From contig NZ_JAFFPR010000027.1 in NCBI RefSeq assembly GCF_016918735.1, positions 248,001 through 312,000 of the forward strand: a stretch of 64,000 nt of DNA. Direction: 5' to 3'. Made by a program: the position numbers and the translations under genes. Positions 18,275 to 28,983 of the stretch are shown here, piece after piece. The stretch is from Leptospira abararensis. Its GTDB lineage: Bacteria; Spirochaetota; Leptospiria; Leptospirales; Leptospiraceae. The stretch's first letter is position 1. Every line of letters begins with the position of its first letter. The notes under the pieces are model-generated. The model was not told the origin of the DNA. It searched no databases and saw only the letters and a list, made by a program, of their open reading frames with translations.

Positions 18275-19219
18275 GTGTCAGAATCTCCTCATATTCCCGT
18301 ACTTCCGAAAGAAGTCATCGATTTGCTCCAAAAAACGGAAAGCCCCGAACCCCTATGGTTTCTTGACGGGACTGCTGGGGAAGGTGGGCATTCCAAACTC
18401 ATTTTACAAACCTTTCCTAATGCAAAGCTCATTCTCATCGATCGTGACTTTGTCATGTTGGAACGGGCAAAAAAAGAAATTCTATCCGTGATTGGATCTC
18501 TTGACCGTGTCCATCCCTTCCAAATGAATTTTTCTGAAGTGAACAAAGAACTTTTAGATTCGGTGGATTGTCCAGGGCTTGATGGCGCTCTCGTGGACTT
18601 AGGAGTTTCTTTATTTCACTTCCTACATTCGGGAAGAGGATTTACTTTTAAAAATGATGAACCACTGGACATGCGCCTCGAACCCCAAGTGGGCAGGAAA
18701 ACGGCAGCGGATGTCGTTAATTACAGCACAGTTTTACATCTCAAAAAAGTCTTTTGGGAATACGGAGAAGAACGTTGGGCCTTAAAAGTTGCAAATAACA
18801 TAGTACAGACGAGGCAGAAAAAGAAATTTGCAACCAATACAGAACTTGTAAAACTTGTGGAAACATCAATCCCTAGAAAGTTTTGGCCAAAAGAATCCCA
18901 CCCAGCGACCAAAATTTTCCAAGCACTAAGGATAGAGGTCAACGAAGAGCTGTTACATGCAGAAAAAGGAATTCGGGTTCTTAGTGATTTGCTAAAAGTG
19001 GGAGGGGTTCTCGCTTGTATCTCGTTTCACTCTTTAGAAGATCGAATTGTCAAATGGACTTTTCGTGATCTAAAGACAACCGAACATTTTGATATCTTAA
19101 CAAAAAAACCCATCCTACCAACCGACACAGAAATCCGAGAAAACAGGGCTTCTCGTTCGGCAAAATTAAGGGGGATCCAAAAAATTGATCCGATATTAAA
19201 ACCTAGATGGGAACGATGA
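18275..19219 (+). CDS. rsmH: 16S rRNA (cytosine-1402-N4)-methyltransferase
   Basis: A 314-residue RsmH (MraW), methylating C1402 in the ribosomal P site. Signature segments are [27 protein letters not shown] (SAM), [24 protein letters not shown] and [16 protein letters not shown]. The start is a GTG. It opens the cell-division/wall cluster here; mraZ, which usually precedes it, is absent. Confidence 0.97.
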   Translation: MSESPHIPVLPKEVIDLLQKTESPEPLWFLDGTAGEGGHSKLILQTFPNAKLILIDRDFVMLERAKKEILSVIGSLDRVHPFQMNFSEVNKELLDSVDCPGLDGALVDLGVSLFHFLHSGRGFTFKNDEPLDMRLEPQVGRKTAADVVNYSTVLHLKKVFWEYGEERWALKVANNIVQTRQKKKFATNTELVKLVETSIPRKFWPKESHPATKIFQALRIEVNEELLHAEKGIRVLSDLLKVGGVLACISFHSLEDRIVKWTFRDLKTTEHFDILTKKPILPTDTEIRENRASRSAKLRGIQKIDPILKPRWER

Positions 19220-19563
19220 AAGGAAATATGAGGAACATTCCAGAACTGGTTCTTGGTTTTTTTTCTCCATTGAAACCCATGGTAGTTTTATTTCCTTTCC
19301 TGATATTTTTTTATTTCATTGTTTGGCAAGGTTTAGAGAAAGCAAGACTCACACGCCAAATTCACGAAAGGACTTCCGCCAAAGAAGAGCTAAAACGAAA
19401 GAATGATGAACTGAAAATCGGAATTGTAGCTTATACTTCCGCTGAACGAATTGAAACACTTTACCGTAGAACTTACCAATTCCTTCCTATTAGTTTAGGA
19501 AATCGCACAGTGACGATAGAGCTTCCTCCCATCCCGGAAGAGGAACTTACAGAAAAAAAATGA
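19207..19563 (+). CDS. ftsL: FtsL-like division protein
   Basis: A 118-residue bitopic protein: a short cytoplasmic N-terminus, one membrane helix (about residues 25-42) and a charged coiled-coil region (about 48-80) ending in a proline/glutamate tail. Size, topology and position between rsmH and murE fit FtsL, a scaffold of the septal synthase complex. Sequence identity in this family is low, so position matters most. It overlaps rsmH by 13 bases; in-frame ATGs at 19216 and 19228 are alternatives. Confidence 0.75.
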   Translation: MGTMKGNMRNIPELVLGFFSPLKPMVVLFPFLIFFYFIVWQGLEKARLTRQIHERTSAKEELKRKNDELKIGIVAYTSAERIETLYRRTYQFLPISLGNRTVTIELPPIPEEELTEKK

Positions 19564-21080
19564 AACTATCAGAAATCATCAAACGAATTCCCGATGTGAA
19601 ACTCATCAAAGGCGAAAGCTCTTTGGAAGTGGATTATATCTGGGGCGATAGCCGCAAACTAAAACCAAATGATATCTTTGTTCTCCCAGAAGAAACAAAC
19701 GAAAAACAAGAAACCTTCCTTAAGATGGCAGAAGAACTTGGTTCTAAGGTAGTCCTTGTTTCCAAACGACATTTAAAATTAAAGGGTTTGGAACTTTTTC
19801 CAGGAATTCTCGAAACAGAAGAAGCTTTGGGAGAAGCTCATGGTAAAATCGCCTGCCTTCTTGCCGGAAATCCAGCCAAAAAAATGAAGCTTGTGGCCAT
19901 CACAGGAACCAATGGCAAAACATCCTTAACTTTTATCCTTTTCCACCTAGCAAGAAAAGTTGGAAAAAATGCAGCTCTCATTGGAACTGTACAAATCCAA
20001 ATTATGGATCGGATTTTAGAATCGGGTTATACCACTCCCGATGCATCTTCTCTCAACCTTCTCCTCAAACAAATGTTAGAAGAGGGAATCGAGTATGTGT
20101 TTATCGAAATGAGTAGCCATGGATTGAAACTAGGACGGGTGGCGGGTTTGGAAATCACTTGTGCTGGATTTACCAACCTAACTCAAGATCATTTGGACTT
20201 TCATCCTAATATGGAAGATTATTTTGAAAGTAAGTTCAAAATTTTCCAACTCTTAGAACAATCCTCTGTAAAAAATAAATTTGGACTTGTTGCCGGTGAT
20301 GTCTCCTACGGAAAGGCAATGGTCAAACGGATCGCCGAAGCCAAATTAAAATCTCCCGTTTATATTTTGGGAAAATCGGGTGAGTTCAATTATACAAATA
20401 CAAAACTTTCTCTTTTGGGAAGTGAATACCGTTTTCATAAAAAAGCAAAGAACCTACCCTTCATCGAAGTCCGTAGTATCAAAACAAACTTACTTGGTAA
20501 TTTCAATGTATTCAATACTTCTTTTGCCTTAGCCATTGCATATGAATTAGGCTTTCCATGGGAGGAAGTGATTTCTTGTTTGGAAAAAATCCCCACAGTA
20601 CCCGGTCGTTTTCATGTGGTTCCCTTTCCTGACAGAACTCGAATTGCGGTAGTGGATTATGCACATACACCGGATGCCTTAGAAAATATCTTAAAGAGTT
20701 GTGTGGAAATTGCTCCCAAACAAATCATTTGTCTATTTGGTTGTGGTGGGGACAGGGACCGCACCAAACGACCGCAAATGGCTCGCATTGCCGAAACTTT
20801 TGCCGATTTTGTCATTCTTACTTCAGACAATCCAAGAACAGAATCTCCTGAAGCAATTTTGGATGAAATTGAATCCGGATTTTCTCGTGGATTCCAAAGG
20901 TATGAAAAAATCACAGATCGAAGAGTGGCGATTCAAAGAGCCGTAGGATTACTAGAACGAGATGGGATTTTGGTGGTTGCCGGAAAAGGCCATGAAACCT
21001 ACCAAATCATAGGAAAAGAAAAAACAAAATTTGTGGATTTTGAAGAGATAGAGAATGCTTTTCAAAATTTAGGACTTTAG
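19560..21080 (+). CDS. murE: UDP-MurNAc-dipeptide:meso-diaminopimelate ligase
   Basis: A 506-residue Mur ligase adding the third amino acid to the peptidoglycan stem peptide. The ATP loop is ITGTNGKTSLTF. TTPDASSLNLL and EMSSHGLKLGRV match MurE. The amino-acid pocket motif TSDNPRTESP contains DNPR, which in this family indicates meso-diaminopimelate rather than lysine. It overlaps ftsL by four bases (ATGA). No ftsI lies between ftsL and murE, where it is often found. Confidence 0.96.
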   Translation: MKLSEIIKRIPDVKLIKGESSLEVDYIWGDSRKLKPNDIFVLPEETNEKQETFLKMAEELGSKVVLVSKRHLKLKGLELFPGILETEEALGEAHGKIACLLAGNPAKKMKLVAITGTNGKTSLTFILFHLARKVGKNAALIGTVQIQIMDRILESGYTTPDASSLNLLLKQMLEEGIEYVFIEMSSHGLKLGRVAGLEITCAGFTNLTQDHLDFHPNMEDYFESKFKIFQLLEQSSVKNKFGLVAGDVSYGKAMVKRIAEAKLKSPVYILGKSGEFNYTNTKLSLLGSEYRFHKKAKNLPFIEVRSIKTNLLGNFNVFNTSFALAIAYELGFPWEEVISCLEKIPTVPGRFHVVPFPDRTRIAVVDYAHTPDALENILKSCVEIAPKQIICLFGCGGDRDRTKRPQMARIAETFADFVILTSDNPRTESPEAILDEIESGFSRGFQRYEKITDRRVAIQRAVGLLERDGILVVAGKGHETYQIIGKEKTKFVDFEEIENAFQNLGL

Positions 21081-21097
21081 TCGAAAGGGGAAGTTGA

Positions 21098-22210
21098 ATG
21101 TTCCAGTGGATTTATGAATCGTTCGGAAACGATTACGGTTTCCTTAGAGTTTTTAGTTATGTAACCCTACGTGCGATGATGGCGGGTCTTACTTCTATGT
21201 TTATCACCTTTCTTTTTGGTAAGGTTTTGATTTCCTTTCTCCTTTCCTTAAAGTTTCGGGAATCGGTCCGTAACGATGGACCCCAGTCTCATGCTGCCAA
21301 ATCGGGAACTCCCACCATGGGGGGACTCATAATGATTTTATCACTTACCGTCTCCACTCTGTTATGGGGAAATCTCTCTAATTTAAATGTTTTATTACTT
21401 CTAGTTTCTGCGATTCTTTTTGCAGGTCTTGGATTTACAGACGACTATATGAAGTCGGTAAAAAAAATCAAAGGAGGAATGAGAGCAAGAACCAAATTTC
21501 TTGTGACTATCTTCTTTGCGGTATCTATCACTACTATTTACTTTTACTTTACCGGGAAATCCAATATAGTCGCAACCAAAGGGATTGTATTTACGATCAC
21601 TGATTTGTTTTTACCATTTGTAAAAGGTCCTGTTTGGAATTTAGGATTCTTAGCAGTTCCATTCGCCATCATCGTGTTAATTGGAAGCTCTCATGCAGTC
21701 AATCTTACCGATGGACTCGATGGACTTGCTTCGGGAACGGTTGTGATTGCAACAGCTACCTTCGCCCTCATTTCTTATGTATCCGGCACTCCCTCTGCCG
21801 CAAACTATTTGCACATTCCTTACCTTCCTGGATCTCATGAATATGCAGTTTTCCTTGCAGGACTTTCTGGTGCCTTACTTGGTTTTTTATGGTTCAATTG
21901 CCATCCCGCTCAAGTGTTTATGGGAGATACAGGTTCCTTATTTTTAGGATCTACGCTTGGCCTTGTAGCCATTATGTTAAAAAAAGAAATCCTTCTAGTG
22001 ATCCTTGGAGGAATTTTTGTGGCAGAAGCAGTGAGTGTAATCTTACAAGTGGGGTCATTCAAACTCACTGGAAAACGAATTTTTAAAATGGCTCCTTTAC
22101 ACCATCATTTTGAATTGTCTGGTTGGTCGGAAGAAAAAGTAGTGATCCGTTTTTGGATCATCGGAATTATCCTAGCCATCATTACCTTGTCTACCCTTAA
22201 GATCCAATAA
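21098..22210 (+). CDS. mraY: Phospho-MurNAc-pentapeptide transferase
   Basis: A 370-residue integral membrane enzyme with about ten helices that makes lipid I from UDP-MurNAc-pentapeptide and undecaprenyl phosphate. Conserved aspartate and histidine motifs are present: [33 protein letters not shown] and MAPLHHHFE. It follows murE by 17 bases with AAAGGGGA as ribosome site. Confidence 0.98.
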   Translation: MFQWIYESFGNDYGFLRVFSYVTLRAMMAGLTSMFITFLFGKVLISFLLSLKFRESVRNDGPQSHAAKSGTPTMGGLIMILSLTVSTLLWGNLSNLNVLLLLVSAILFAGLGFTDDYMKSVKKIKGGMRARTKFLVTIFFAVSITTIYFYFTGKSNIVATKGIVFTITDLFLPFVKGPVWNLGFLAVPFAIIVLIGSSHAVNLTDGLDGLASGTVVIATATFALISYVSGTPSAANYLHIPYLPGSHEYAVFLAGLSGALLGFLWFNCHPAQVFMGDTGSLFLGSTLGLVAIMLKKEILLVILGGIFVAEAVSVILQVGSFKLTGKRIFKMAPLHHHFELSGWSEEKVVIRFWIIGIILAIITLSTLKIQ

Positions 22211-22233
22211 TCAACCACGGTTAGACAACAGTT

Positions 22234-23382
22234 ATGGAAATCTACAGGCCAATACAAAACCTCTTTCGATTTGGAAACTCGAGGTTTGACGGGCCAGTAT
22301 TGTATGGAATTTTTTTCCTATTTGGAATGGGCATTGTTATTATGTACAGTGCCTCTGTCATTCCCGCCGAACGCGAGTTTTCCGACCCAAACTATTACAT
22401 AAACAAACAATTGTTATGGGGGATTCTTGGGATTATTAGTTTTTTGGTTTTCAGTCAAATTCCTTATCAATTTTTAGTGCGCTGGTCCTTTCTATTTTCT
22501 GTTCTTAGTTTGTTATTACTTATCTCAGTGTTTATCCCAGGCCTCGGAAAATCAGTAGGAACTAGTTATGGAAGGAGTTTTAATCGTTGGATCCAAATTG
22601 GAGGAGTCCAAATCCAACCTTCCGAATTTTCAAAGATTAGTCTTTTACTCTTTTCCTCTTATTTCTTTTATAATTTTGATTTCAAAAAAGTAAAATGGGA
22701 CAGAAAGAAGATTGTCTCAGTACTTTTGATTATTGCCACATTAGTACTGATTGTGATTGAACCTGCCTTTGGTACAACGATTGAGCTCCTTCTTGTTTTA
22801 TTTTTCTTTGTACTCCTTGCTGGGTTTCCCATGAAGCGGCTTTTTATCTTAGGCGCTTCTGTTTTGCCTCTCCTTGTAGTTCTTGTGACCCAAGTCGGTT
22901 ACAGAAAAAAACGTTTAGAAATTTGGCTTGATCCTTATAAATTTCGATTTGATGAAGGCCACCAGTTGGTCACTAGTTTTCGTGCCTTCTTTGATGGAGG
23001 AAGTTTGGGTCGCCCCGTCGGCTCCGGTTATGCCCACCGATATTTGGCCTATAGCCATACTGATTTTGTGATGGCATCTTTTGTGGAAGATTTTGGATTT
23101 TTGGGTTTTTTGTTATTTCTCTCCGTTGTGATTTTTCTTTTTGTCCGAATTTATTTTTTAATCCAACGTTTGAAAGACAAACTTGGCTTTTTTTTGGCAT
23201 CGGGAATTCTCATTCTCTTTGGATTCCAAACCATTTTGAATTTATTTGTAGTGACTGGAATTGTTCCTGTCACAGGAATTTCCTTACCTTTTTTAAGTTA
23301 TGGAGGATCCTCCCTCATTACAATTTTTATCCTATTCGGAATTCTTGCCAACATCACCAGTAAAGAGAATTTGGTATTATGA
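22234..23382 (+). CDS. ftsW: SEDS glycosyltransferase FtsW
   Basis: A 382-residue polytopic SEDS protein that polymerises lipid II at the septum. Visible signatures: MYSASVIPA in the first periplasmic turn, FGTTIELLL, AYSHTDFVMASFVEDFGFLG and the C-terminal PFLSYGGSSL. FtsW and RodA cannot be fully separated by sequence alone; the position between mraY and murG favours FtsW. Its stop overlaps the murG start (ATGA). Confidence 0.9.
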   Translation: MEIYRPIQNLFRFGNSRFDGPVLYGIFFLFGMGIVIMYSASVIPAEREFSDPNYYINKQLLWGILGIISFLVFSQIPYQFLVRWSFLFSVLSLLLLISVFIPGLGKSVGTSYGRSFNRWIQIGGVQIQPSEFSKISLLLFSSYFFYNFDFKKVKWDRKKIVSVLLIIATLVLIVIEPAFGTTIELLLVLFFFVLLAGFPMKRLFILGASVLPLLVVLVTQVGYRKKRLEIWLDPYKFRFDEGHQLVTSFRAFFDGGSLGRPVGSGYAHRYLAYSHTDFVMASFVEDFGFLGFLLFLSVVIFLFVRIYFLIQRLKDKLGFFLASGILILFGFQTILNLFVVTGIVPVTGISLPFLSYGGSSLITIFILFGILANITSKENLVL

Positions 23383-24455
23383 GTGGATCCGTATTGATTG
23401 CAGCTGGTGGGACCGGTGGACATATATCGCCAGGAGTGGCACTTGCCGAAGTTTTAGCAGAAAAAATTTCCACGTTTGGATTTGATGCGGTGTATTTACA
23501 TTCCCTTGTACGTAACAAAGACAATCCTGATCTTTTAAATCCGCCATGTACTGTTCTTTGGCATAATGTGCCTCAGTTAGGTGGTCTACGAACATTAGTT
23601 TATCCGCTTTTATTCTTATATCCTTTTTTTAAAACGATTTTGCTCTTTCATCAGTTGAAAGTAAGGGCAGTGATCGGGATGGGAGGGTATTCTAGTCTTC
23701 CTGCCATCCTCTATGCCATTCTATTTCGAAAGAAATTATATCTTTGTGAACAAAATTGTGTTCCAGGAAAAATCACTCGTATCTTTGCCAGGTTTTCGGA
23801 GAAACTCGCTTTCAGTTTTCCCTTAGCAGAAGGATATTCCATTTCTGGCAAAACCATAGGAAATCCGATCCGTAAACGTGTGATTCCAATAAACTTAAAT
23901 ATCCGACAAAATGAAAACTTACATGAAGGAAAAAAGAATACCGTCAATGTTCTTGTTCTTGGTGGATCCCAAGGGGCAAGGCAACTCAACCAAATGATTC
24001 TAAAAGCAATGGAAAATCCTGAGATTGCAAACAAGTATAAATTTCGTTTGTTAACAGGAACTTCTTTGTATGAAGAAACCAAACGAAAATCAGTTGGGGA
24101 TGCAGAAATCATTTCTTATGCGAATGATATGAAACCTAATTATGAATGGGCAAATATAGTCGTCGCAAGGTCAGGTGCCGGAGTTCTTGCTGAATGTTTG
24201 GTTTTTGGCCTTCCGATGATTCTCATTCCTTATCCTTATGCCGCAGACAACCACCAAAAGGAAAATGCAAATTATATAGAATCCCAAGGGGCGGCGGTGA
24301 CCATTCATTCCACTTCAGAAGATCCCACGAGGCTTGTGCAGATTTTACTCGGGTGGAAGGATCACTCGGAAATTCTCCGAGAAATGGGACATACTTCTTT
24401 GGCACTTTCCAATGTGAATGCAGCATACCAAACGGTTTCCTATTTTTTTCATTAA
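23379..24455 (+). CDS. murG: UDP-GlcNAc:lipid I GlcNAc-transferase
   Basis: A 358-residue GT28 transferase that adds GlcNAc to lipid I, giving lipid II on the inner face of the membrane. The N-terminal glycine loop AAGGTGGHISPGVALAE, VLGGSQGARQLN and the donor-site SGAGVLAECLVFGLPMILIP are intact. It overlaps ftsW by four bases. Confidence 0.97.
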   Translation: MSGSVLIAAGGTGGHISPGVALAEVLAEKISTFGFDAVYLHSLVRNKDNPDLLNPPCTVLWHNVPQLGGLRTLVYPLLFLYPFFKTILLFHQLKVRAVIGMGGYSSLPAILYAILFRKKLYLCEQNCVPGKITRIFARFSEKLAFSFPLAEGYSISGKTIGNPIRKRVIPINLNIRQNENLHEGKKNTVNVLVLGGSQGARQLNQMILKAMENPEIANKYKFRLLTGTSLYEETKRKSVGDAEIISYANDMKPNYEWANIVVARSGAGVLAECLVFGLPMILIPYPYAADNHQKENANYIESQGAAVTIHSTSEDPTRLVQILLGWKDHSEILREMGHTSLALSNVNAAYQTVSYFFH

Positions 24456-24481
24456 TATATATATATCGAAGTATAAATACA

Positions 24482-25909
24482 GTGAAAGGTCCTATTTTAT
24501 TTTTGGGAATTGGTGGAAGTGGAATGTCGAGTCTTGCCCATATGGCACTCGACTTAAAACTTTCGGTTTTTGGTTACGACAAAAAAAATTCGGAAACAAC
24601 TCGATACTTAGAAGAACGTGGGGCTACCATTCAAAACAATATCGAACAGATTCCTTTAGAAGGAATCGAGATGGTAGTGTATAGTTCTGCAATCAACGAC
24701 AAACACAAACAAGTGTTTGATGAAATTAAAAACAAAAACATTCCTCTTAAACATAGATCAGAATTTATGCATCTTTTGGTTTCGAACCAAAAATCCATTT
24801 CCGTTGCCGGCAGTCATGGAAAAACATCTACGACCACCATGGTTTCTCAAATTCTAACTGAATTGGGATTGGATCCTACCATTATGATTGGTGGGGACAC
24901 GAGTCTTTTGGAAAAACGCGGAGGAAAGATCGGGGGTGGAAAATTTGCCGTTTACGAATCGGATGAATCTGACGGGACCTTTCTTGGCCACAAAGCTTCC
25001 ATCCGTCTATTGACAAATATTGACAATGACCATTTGGATTATTACAAAACCCGCGAACGTTTAGAAGATGCCTTTTTTGAATATATTTCTTTTGGCACTG
25101 CCGGTGATGCCGTGTTGTATGCCAATGATCCTGGGATTCGGGATGTCCTCTTACATAAAACTAAGGACATTCAGTTTTCTCCAGAATTCCGACTCTATCT
25201 CTGTCTAGAAAGTAAAGATACAAAATCAGAATGGTATCTTTCTTTAGAATTGACACTCGGAAACCAACTCATTCCGATACGGTATCATATCAAAGACGAT
25301 GTTTTGGAATTTGATTTTCCCGGATTTACTTCCCTATCTTTACAATTACCCTATCCCGGGGTTCATTATCTGACCAACGGGCTTGTAGCCCTTGTGGGAG
25401 CTTTTGTAGCAGGAGTTTCTCCTGAAATATCTGCGGATATACTCTCTCGTTATATTGGTGTTAAACGAAGGCAAGAAATTTTAGGAATTTGGAATGGGGT
25501 CACTGTGATGGATGACTACGGTCACCATCCCACAGAAATTGCCATGGTCATTCGTTCCTTAAAAAACAAATTGAAATTGAATGGAAGGCTTGTCGTTCTT
25601 TTCCAACCGCATCGTTATACCCGCACACAGTTGTTATTAAAAGAACTGGCAGAGTCTCTTTCTTTTACAGATAATCTCTTAATTTTACCCATCTATTCCG
25701 CAGGGGAACCACCCATTCCGGGAATCACTCATGAATCCTTTTTACCTTTCCTGAATACAAAGAATGCAGAATTTTTAAAAGGAGATATGAATTTAGATTT
25801 AATCTCTATCAAATCCAAATTACAAGGAGGGGATATGTTCCTTTGTTTAGGTGCTGGAAATGTGAGAGACTGGGGCCTTAAATTATTAGAAGACAAATCG
25901 AAATTATAG
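24482..25909 (+). CDS. murC: UDP-N-acetylmuramate:L-alanine ligase
   Basis: A 475-residue Mur ligase adding L-alanine to UDP-MurNAc. Motifs: LGIGGSGMSSLAH at the N-terminus, ATP loop VAGSHGKTSTTTM, LTNIDNDHLDYY and DDYGHHPTEI. The open frame extends upstream inside murG, but the protein logically starts at the GTG at 24482, giving VKGPILFLGIGG. The 26-base gap after murG is AT-rich, including a (TA)n run, with only a weak GAAG before the start. Confidence 0.95.
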   Translation: MKGPILFLGIGGSGMSSLAHMALDLKLSVFGYDKKNSETTRYLEERGATIQNNIEQIPLEGIEMVVYSSAINDKHKQVFDEIKNKNIPLKHRSEFMHLLVSNQKSISVAGSHGKTSTTTMVSQILTELGLDPTIMIGGDTSLLEKRGGKIGGGKFAVYESDESDGTFLGHKASIRLLTNIDNDHLDYYKTRERLEDAFFEYISFGTAGDAVLYANDPGIRDVLLHKTKDIQFSPEFRLYLCLESKDTKSEWYLSLELTLGNQLIPIRYHIKDDVLEFDFPGFTSLSLQLPYPGVHYLTNGLVALVGAFVAGVSPEISADILSRYIGVKRRQEILGIWNGVTVMDDYGHHPTEIAMVIRSLKNKLKLNGRLVVLFQPHRYTRTQLLLKELAESLSFTDNLLILPIYSAGEPPIPGITHESFLPFLNTKNAEFLKGDMNLDLISIKSKLQGGDMFLCLGAGNVRDWGLKLLEDKSKL

Positions 25910-25910
25910 A

Positions 25911-27041
25911 TTAAAGGTCATGAAAGAGGGGGTTTACCTCTTCTAAATTTCCTTTAAAATTCATATGCCCCATTTTTCTTCCAAATTTTGCATCCCGTTT
26001 TCCATAAAGATGCAATTGGTATCTATCATCTTTTAATAGAGAACGAGCGATAGACAAACTCTCTTTGTATTCATTTCCTAAAATATTTTTCATTAACGTA
26101 GGTTTTGGTCTAACATCTGTTGGGGGATAGTTTCCTGTAATTGCAGCTACATGCAAATGGAACTGTGAAAAACTTTGGCAATCTTGAGTGAAATGTCCCG
26201 TGTTGTGAGGTCTCGGAGCAAATTCATTCAGATAAATATGGTTTTCTTTTAAAAAGAATTCCACACCCATTGTTCCCACATATCCCAAAGTCTCCGCGAG
26301 TTTTGAAGCCATTTCAGTGGCCTCCAGGTTCAGGCCTGCTGGAATTCTGGCAGGATAAATAGAGAGATCTAAAATATGATTTTTGTGTTCATTTTCTACA
26401 GCCCCGTAACAAACAATTTCCCCATTTTGAAAGCGAGTGAGGATGATACTGATTTCTTTTTGAAAGGGAATCACTTCCTCAACCAGATACTCCTCTTTTC
26501 CTGAAGGAAAGGCTTTGTATAAAAAGTTTTGGTATTCGTTCTCATCCTTAACTTTGACCTGACCTTTTCCATCATACCCAAAACGAAGTGTTTTGATGAT
26601 CCAAGGGAAAGGGATTGCGATTTCAAACTTTGCAGTGTCTTCTGTTAGGTGAAAAAAATCGGCAGTGCGAAATCCTAACTTACGAAAATGAGTCTTTTCT
26701 AAATACCGATCTTGGGCAATGACCAATGCCCTCGCGGGTGGAAAAATTTGAATTTGTTTTGATTGTGACTCCAAATACTCTAACGTGGATTTGGGAATAT
26801 TTTCAAACTCGAAACTTAAAACATCAATTTTCGAAAGAAATGTTTTTAATTTGGATAAGTCTTCGTAACTACCGACTGTTGCTCGGGCTCCCGCCTTTTC
26901 TGCGGGGGAATCCTCGTCTGGTGAATAACAATAAAAATCATAACCCAGGGGGAGGGCTTCTAAACACATCATCTGTCCGAGTTGGCCTGAACCCAAAACA
27001 CCTATTTTTAGATTTTGATTTTCTTTAGATAAGTTGGTCAT
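25911..27041 (-). CDS. purK: N5-carboxyaminoimidazole ribonucleotide synthase
   Basis: A 376-residue ATP-grasp enzyme that carboxylates aminoimidazole ribonucleotide in purine synthesis. It opens with [15 protein letters not shown], has the ATP-binding [15 protein letters not shown], and the ATP-grasp end motif [15 protein letters not shown]. It overlaps purE by 17 bases and ends one base from the convergent murC stop. Confidence 0.97.
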   Translation of the reverse strand: MTNLSKENQNLKIGVLGSGQLGQMMCLEALPLGYDFYCYSPDEDSPAEKAGARATVGSYEDLSKLKTFLSKIDVLSFEFENIPKSTLEYLESQSKQIQIFPPARALVIAQDRYLEKTHFRKLGFRTADFFHLTEDTAKFEIAIPFPWIIKTLRFGYDGKGQVKVKDENEYQNFLYKAFPSGKEEYLVEEVIPFQKEISIILTRFQNGEIVCYGAVENEHKNHILDLSIYPARIPAGLNLEATEMASKLAETLGYVGTMGVEFFLKENHIYLNEFAPRPHNTGHFTQDCQSFSQFHLHVAAITGNYPPTDVRPKPTLMKNILGNEYKESLSIARSLLKDDRYQLHLYGKRDAKFGRKMGHMNFKGNLEEVNPLFHDL

Positions 27042-27522
27042 TTTTAGAAAGTGCTAACTTACGGTTGTTGTCTGCAAAAGATTCTAATTTTTTGTGTAAC
27101 TCTGCATCCAATAAAGAAAGGATACGAACCGCTAGTAATCCTGCGTTGGCAGCACCACTCGTCCCGATTGCTAACGTGGCAACCGGGACACCTTTCGGCA
27201 TCTGAACAATCGATAAAAGACTATCCATTCCATTCAATGCCTTGGACTGCACTGGAACACCTAATACGGGTAATGTGGTAAGGGAAGCTGTCATTCCGGG
27301 CAAATGGGCGGCACCACCAGCACCAGCAATGATTACACCAAATCCATTTTGTTTTGCAGATTTTGCAAACTCGACCATCCTTTCAGGAGAACGGTGTGCT
27401 GATACAATTTCTTTTGCAAAAGGAATTCCAAACTCTGTCAAAATATCACAGGCTTCTTTCATGGTTTCCCAATCAGAATGGGAACCCATAATGACAGCTA
27501 CTTTTGGTAGATTTGTAGGCAT
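27025..27522 (-). CDS. purE: N5-carboxyaminoimidazole ribonucleotide mutase (class I PurE)
   Basis: A 165-residue enzyme moving the carboxyl group from N5-CAIR to C4 to give CAIR. The class I signature is clear: [35 protein letters not shown] and GVPVQSKAL. Class I PurE works with PurK, which overlaps it downstream. Confidence 0.97.
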   Translation of the reverse strand: MPTNLPKVAVIMGSHSDWETMKEACDILTEFGIPFAKEIVSAHRSPERMVEFAKSAKQNGFGVIIAGAGGAAHLPGMTASLTTLPVLGVPVQSKALNGMDSLLSIVQMPKGVPVATLAIGTSGAANAGLLAVRILSLLDAELHKKLESFADNNRKLALSKNDQLI

Positions 27523-27552
27523 ACGTGTAATCTAGGAAAGGCCAATTCTTCA

Positions 27553-28932
27553 TCAACCCTTAAATGTTTCTAAGGCTAGTACTATTCTTTCCATTTTCAT
27601 AGACCGAGATCCCTTGACGAGTAAAACAGAATGTTTCGGAACAGTCGATTTCACAAATTGAATGAGTTCCTCCGCTTCGGTAAAACATTGGGCTCCATGC
27701 ACTTTCTTCACCATAGGTTTTGTTTCTTCGCCAAATCCGAGTAAGACACCTTTTCCGATTCTCTGGATTTCTTTTCCCATCTCTTCATGATAGTATTTCG
27801 AAAACTTCCCGAGCTCCTTCATCGAACCTAAAATCCATACGATGTTTTTATCACCGGCAAACTGTTCTGCTGCTCCAATACTAGAAAGCATGGATTCTGG
27901 ATTGGCATTATAACAATCATCAATGATGGTATAGTAACCCTTGTTTATATTCAATCGTTTGTCAGGGCTTTTGTAATTTTGAATTGTTTTTGTAATTTGG
28001 TCTGGATGGATTTCAAAATGAGTTCCTACAGCCAACATTCCTCGCACATTGGAAAGAAGCTTTGAGCCAGGGAGTTTCCAATGGATCTCTTTTCCTTTCC
28101 ACTCCAGGCGAAATCCATTTGGTTCTATTTTCTTTATTTTTAAATTGGGTTTTTCTTTATGATTCCAAATCAAAAGCTTAATTTTTTGTTTTTTAGTTCT
28201 CAATTTCACACGATTCAAAAACTCCAAGTCGTCGGGTACAAAGATGACTGAATTTTCTGGCATTCCACTGATGATATCTATTTTTTCTTCGGCAATGGCT
28301 TCTCGTGATTTAAGATTTTCAATATGGGCCGAACCAATATTTGTGATAAGGGCATGTGTAGGTTCAGCGATCTGGGAGAGCCTAGCGATTTCTCCTCTAT
28401 GGTTCATTCCCAATTCACAAATCACAACTCGAGTCTCTTCGGTAATCCGAAACAAAGTAAACGGAAGTCCGATTTCATTGTTATAATTTTTTTCTGTAAC
28501 CACAAGGGATTTTCGATTCAAAAAACTGAACAAGCCACCTAACAAATCCTTTGTGGTTGTTTTTCCTGATGATCCAGTGACTGCAAAAATGATGGGTCTA
28601 AATCTAATTCTATGGTAACGGGAAAGGACTCCCAGTGCGAGTAAACAATCGGGAACTAAAATCGCTTTCGACTGATCGGCATCGGAAAGTTTTTTTAAGA
28701 TAGGGTGGTTTTTTTCGCATAGAAAGGCAAGTGCCCCTTTCGATAAGGCATCGGGTATAAATTCATGACCATCCCTTGTTCCTCGTAAGGGAACAAACAA
28801 AGACCAAGGCTTGGTTTCAGCAGATGAGGTTGTGATCCAACGGAAGGTAGGATTGTCCGTCCGGTCCCAATGTGGGTCTTTGGAAAACAAACTTAGAATA
28901 GTTGACAGGGAATATTCAAATGGTGCGATCAT
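27553..28932 (-). CDS. murF: UDP-MurNAc-tripeptide:D-Ala-D-Ala ligase
   Basis: A 459-residue Mur ligase that adds D-Ala-D-Ala to complete the stem pentapeptide. The ATP loop is VTGSSGKTTTKDLLGG; CELGMNHRGEIARL, ITNIGSAHIENL and IIDDCYNANPESM are typical of MurF. It is displaced from the wall cluster, about 1.6 kb past murC and on the opposite strand, with purEK between. It is 30 bases upstream of purE and may share its transcript. Confidence 0.95.
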   Translation of the reverse strand: MIAPFEYSLSTILSLFSKDPHWDRTDNPTFRWITTSSAETKPWSLFVPLRGTRDGHEFIPDALSKGALAFLCEKNHPILKKLSDADQSKAILVPDCLLALGVLSRYHRIRFRPIIFAVTGSSGKTTTKDLLGGLFSFLNRKSLVVTEKNYNNEIGLPFTLFRITEETRVVICELGMNHRGEIARLSQIAEPTHALITNIGSAHIENLKSREAIAEEKIDIISGMPENSVIFVPDDLEFLNRVKLRTKKQKIKLLIWNHKEKPNLKIKKIEPNGFRLEWKGKEIHWKLPGSKLLSNVRGMLAVGTHFEIHPDQITKTIQNYKSPDKRLNINKGYYTIIDDCYNANPESMLSSIGAAEQFAGDKNIVWILGSMKELGKFSKYYHEEMGKEIQRIGKGVLLGFGEETKPMVKKVHGAQCFTEAEELIQFVKSTVPKHSVLLVKGSRSMKMERIVLALETFKG

Positions 28933-28983
28933 AGCTTCTACGCCAGTTTCTTTCGGAAAGAAAGATTTGGAAGAAAAAGATAA

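Noticed and set aside
24194..24481. Long in-frame extension of murC into murG
   Set aside because: The translated stretch is the other frame of murG and has no family similarity; MurC begins naturally at the GTG at 24482.
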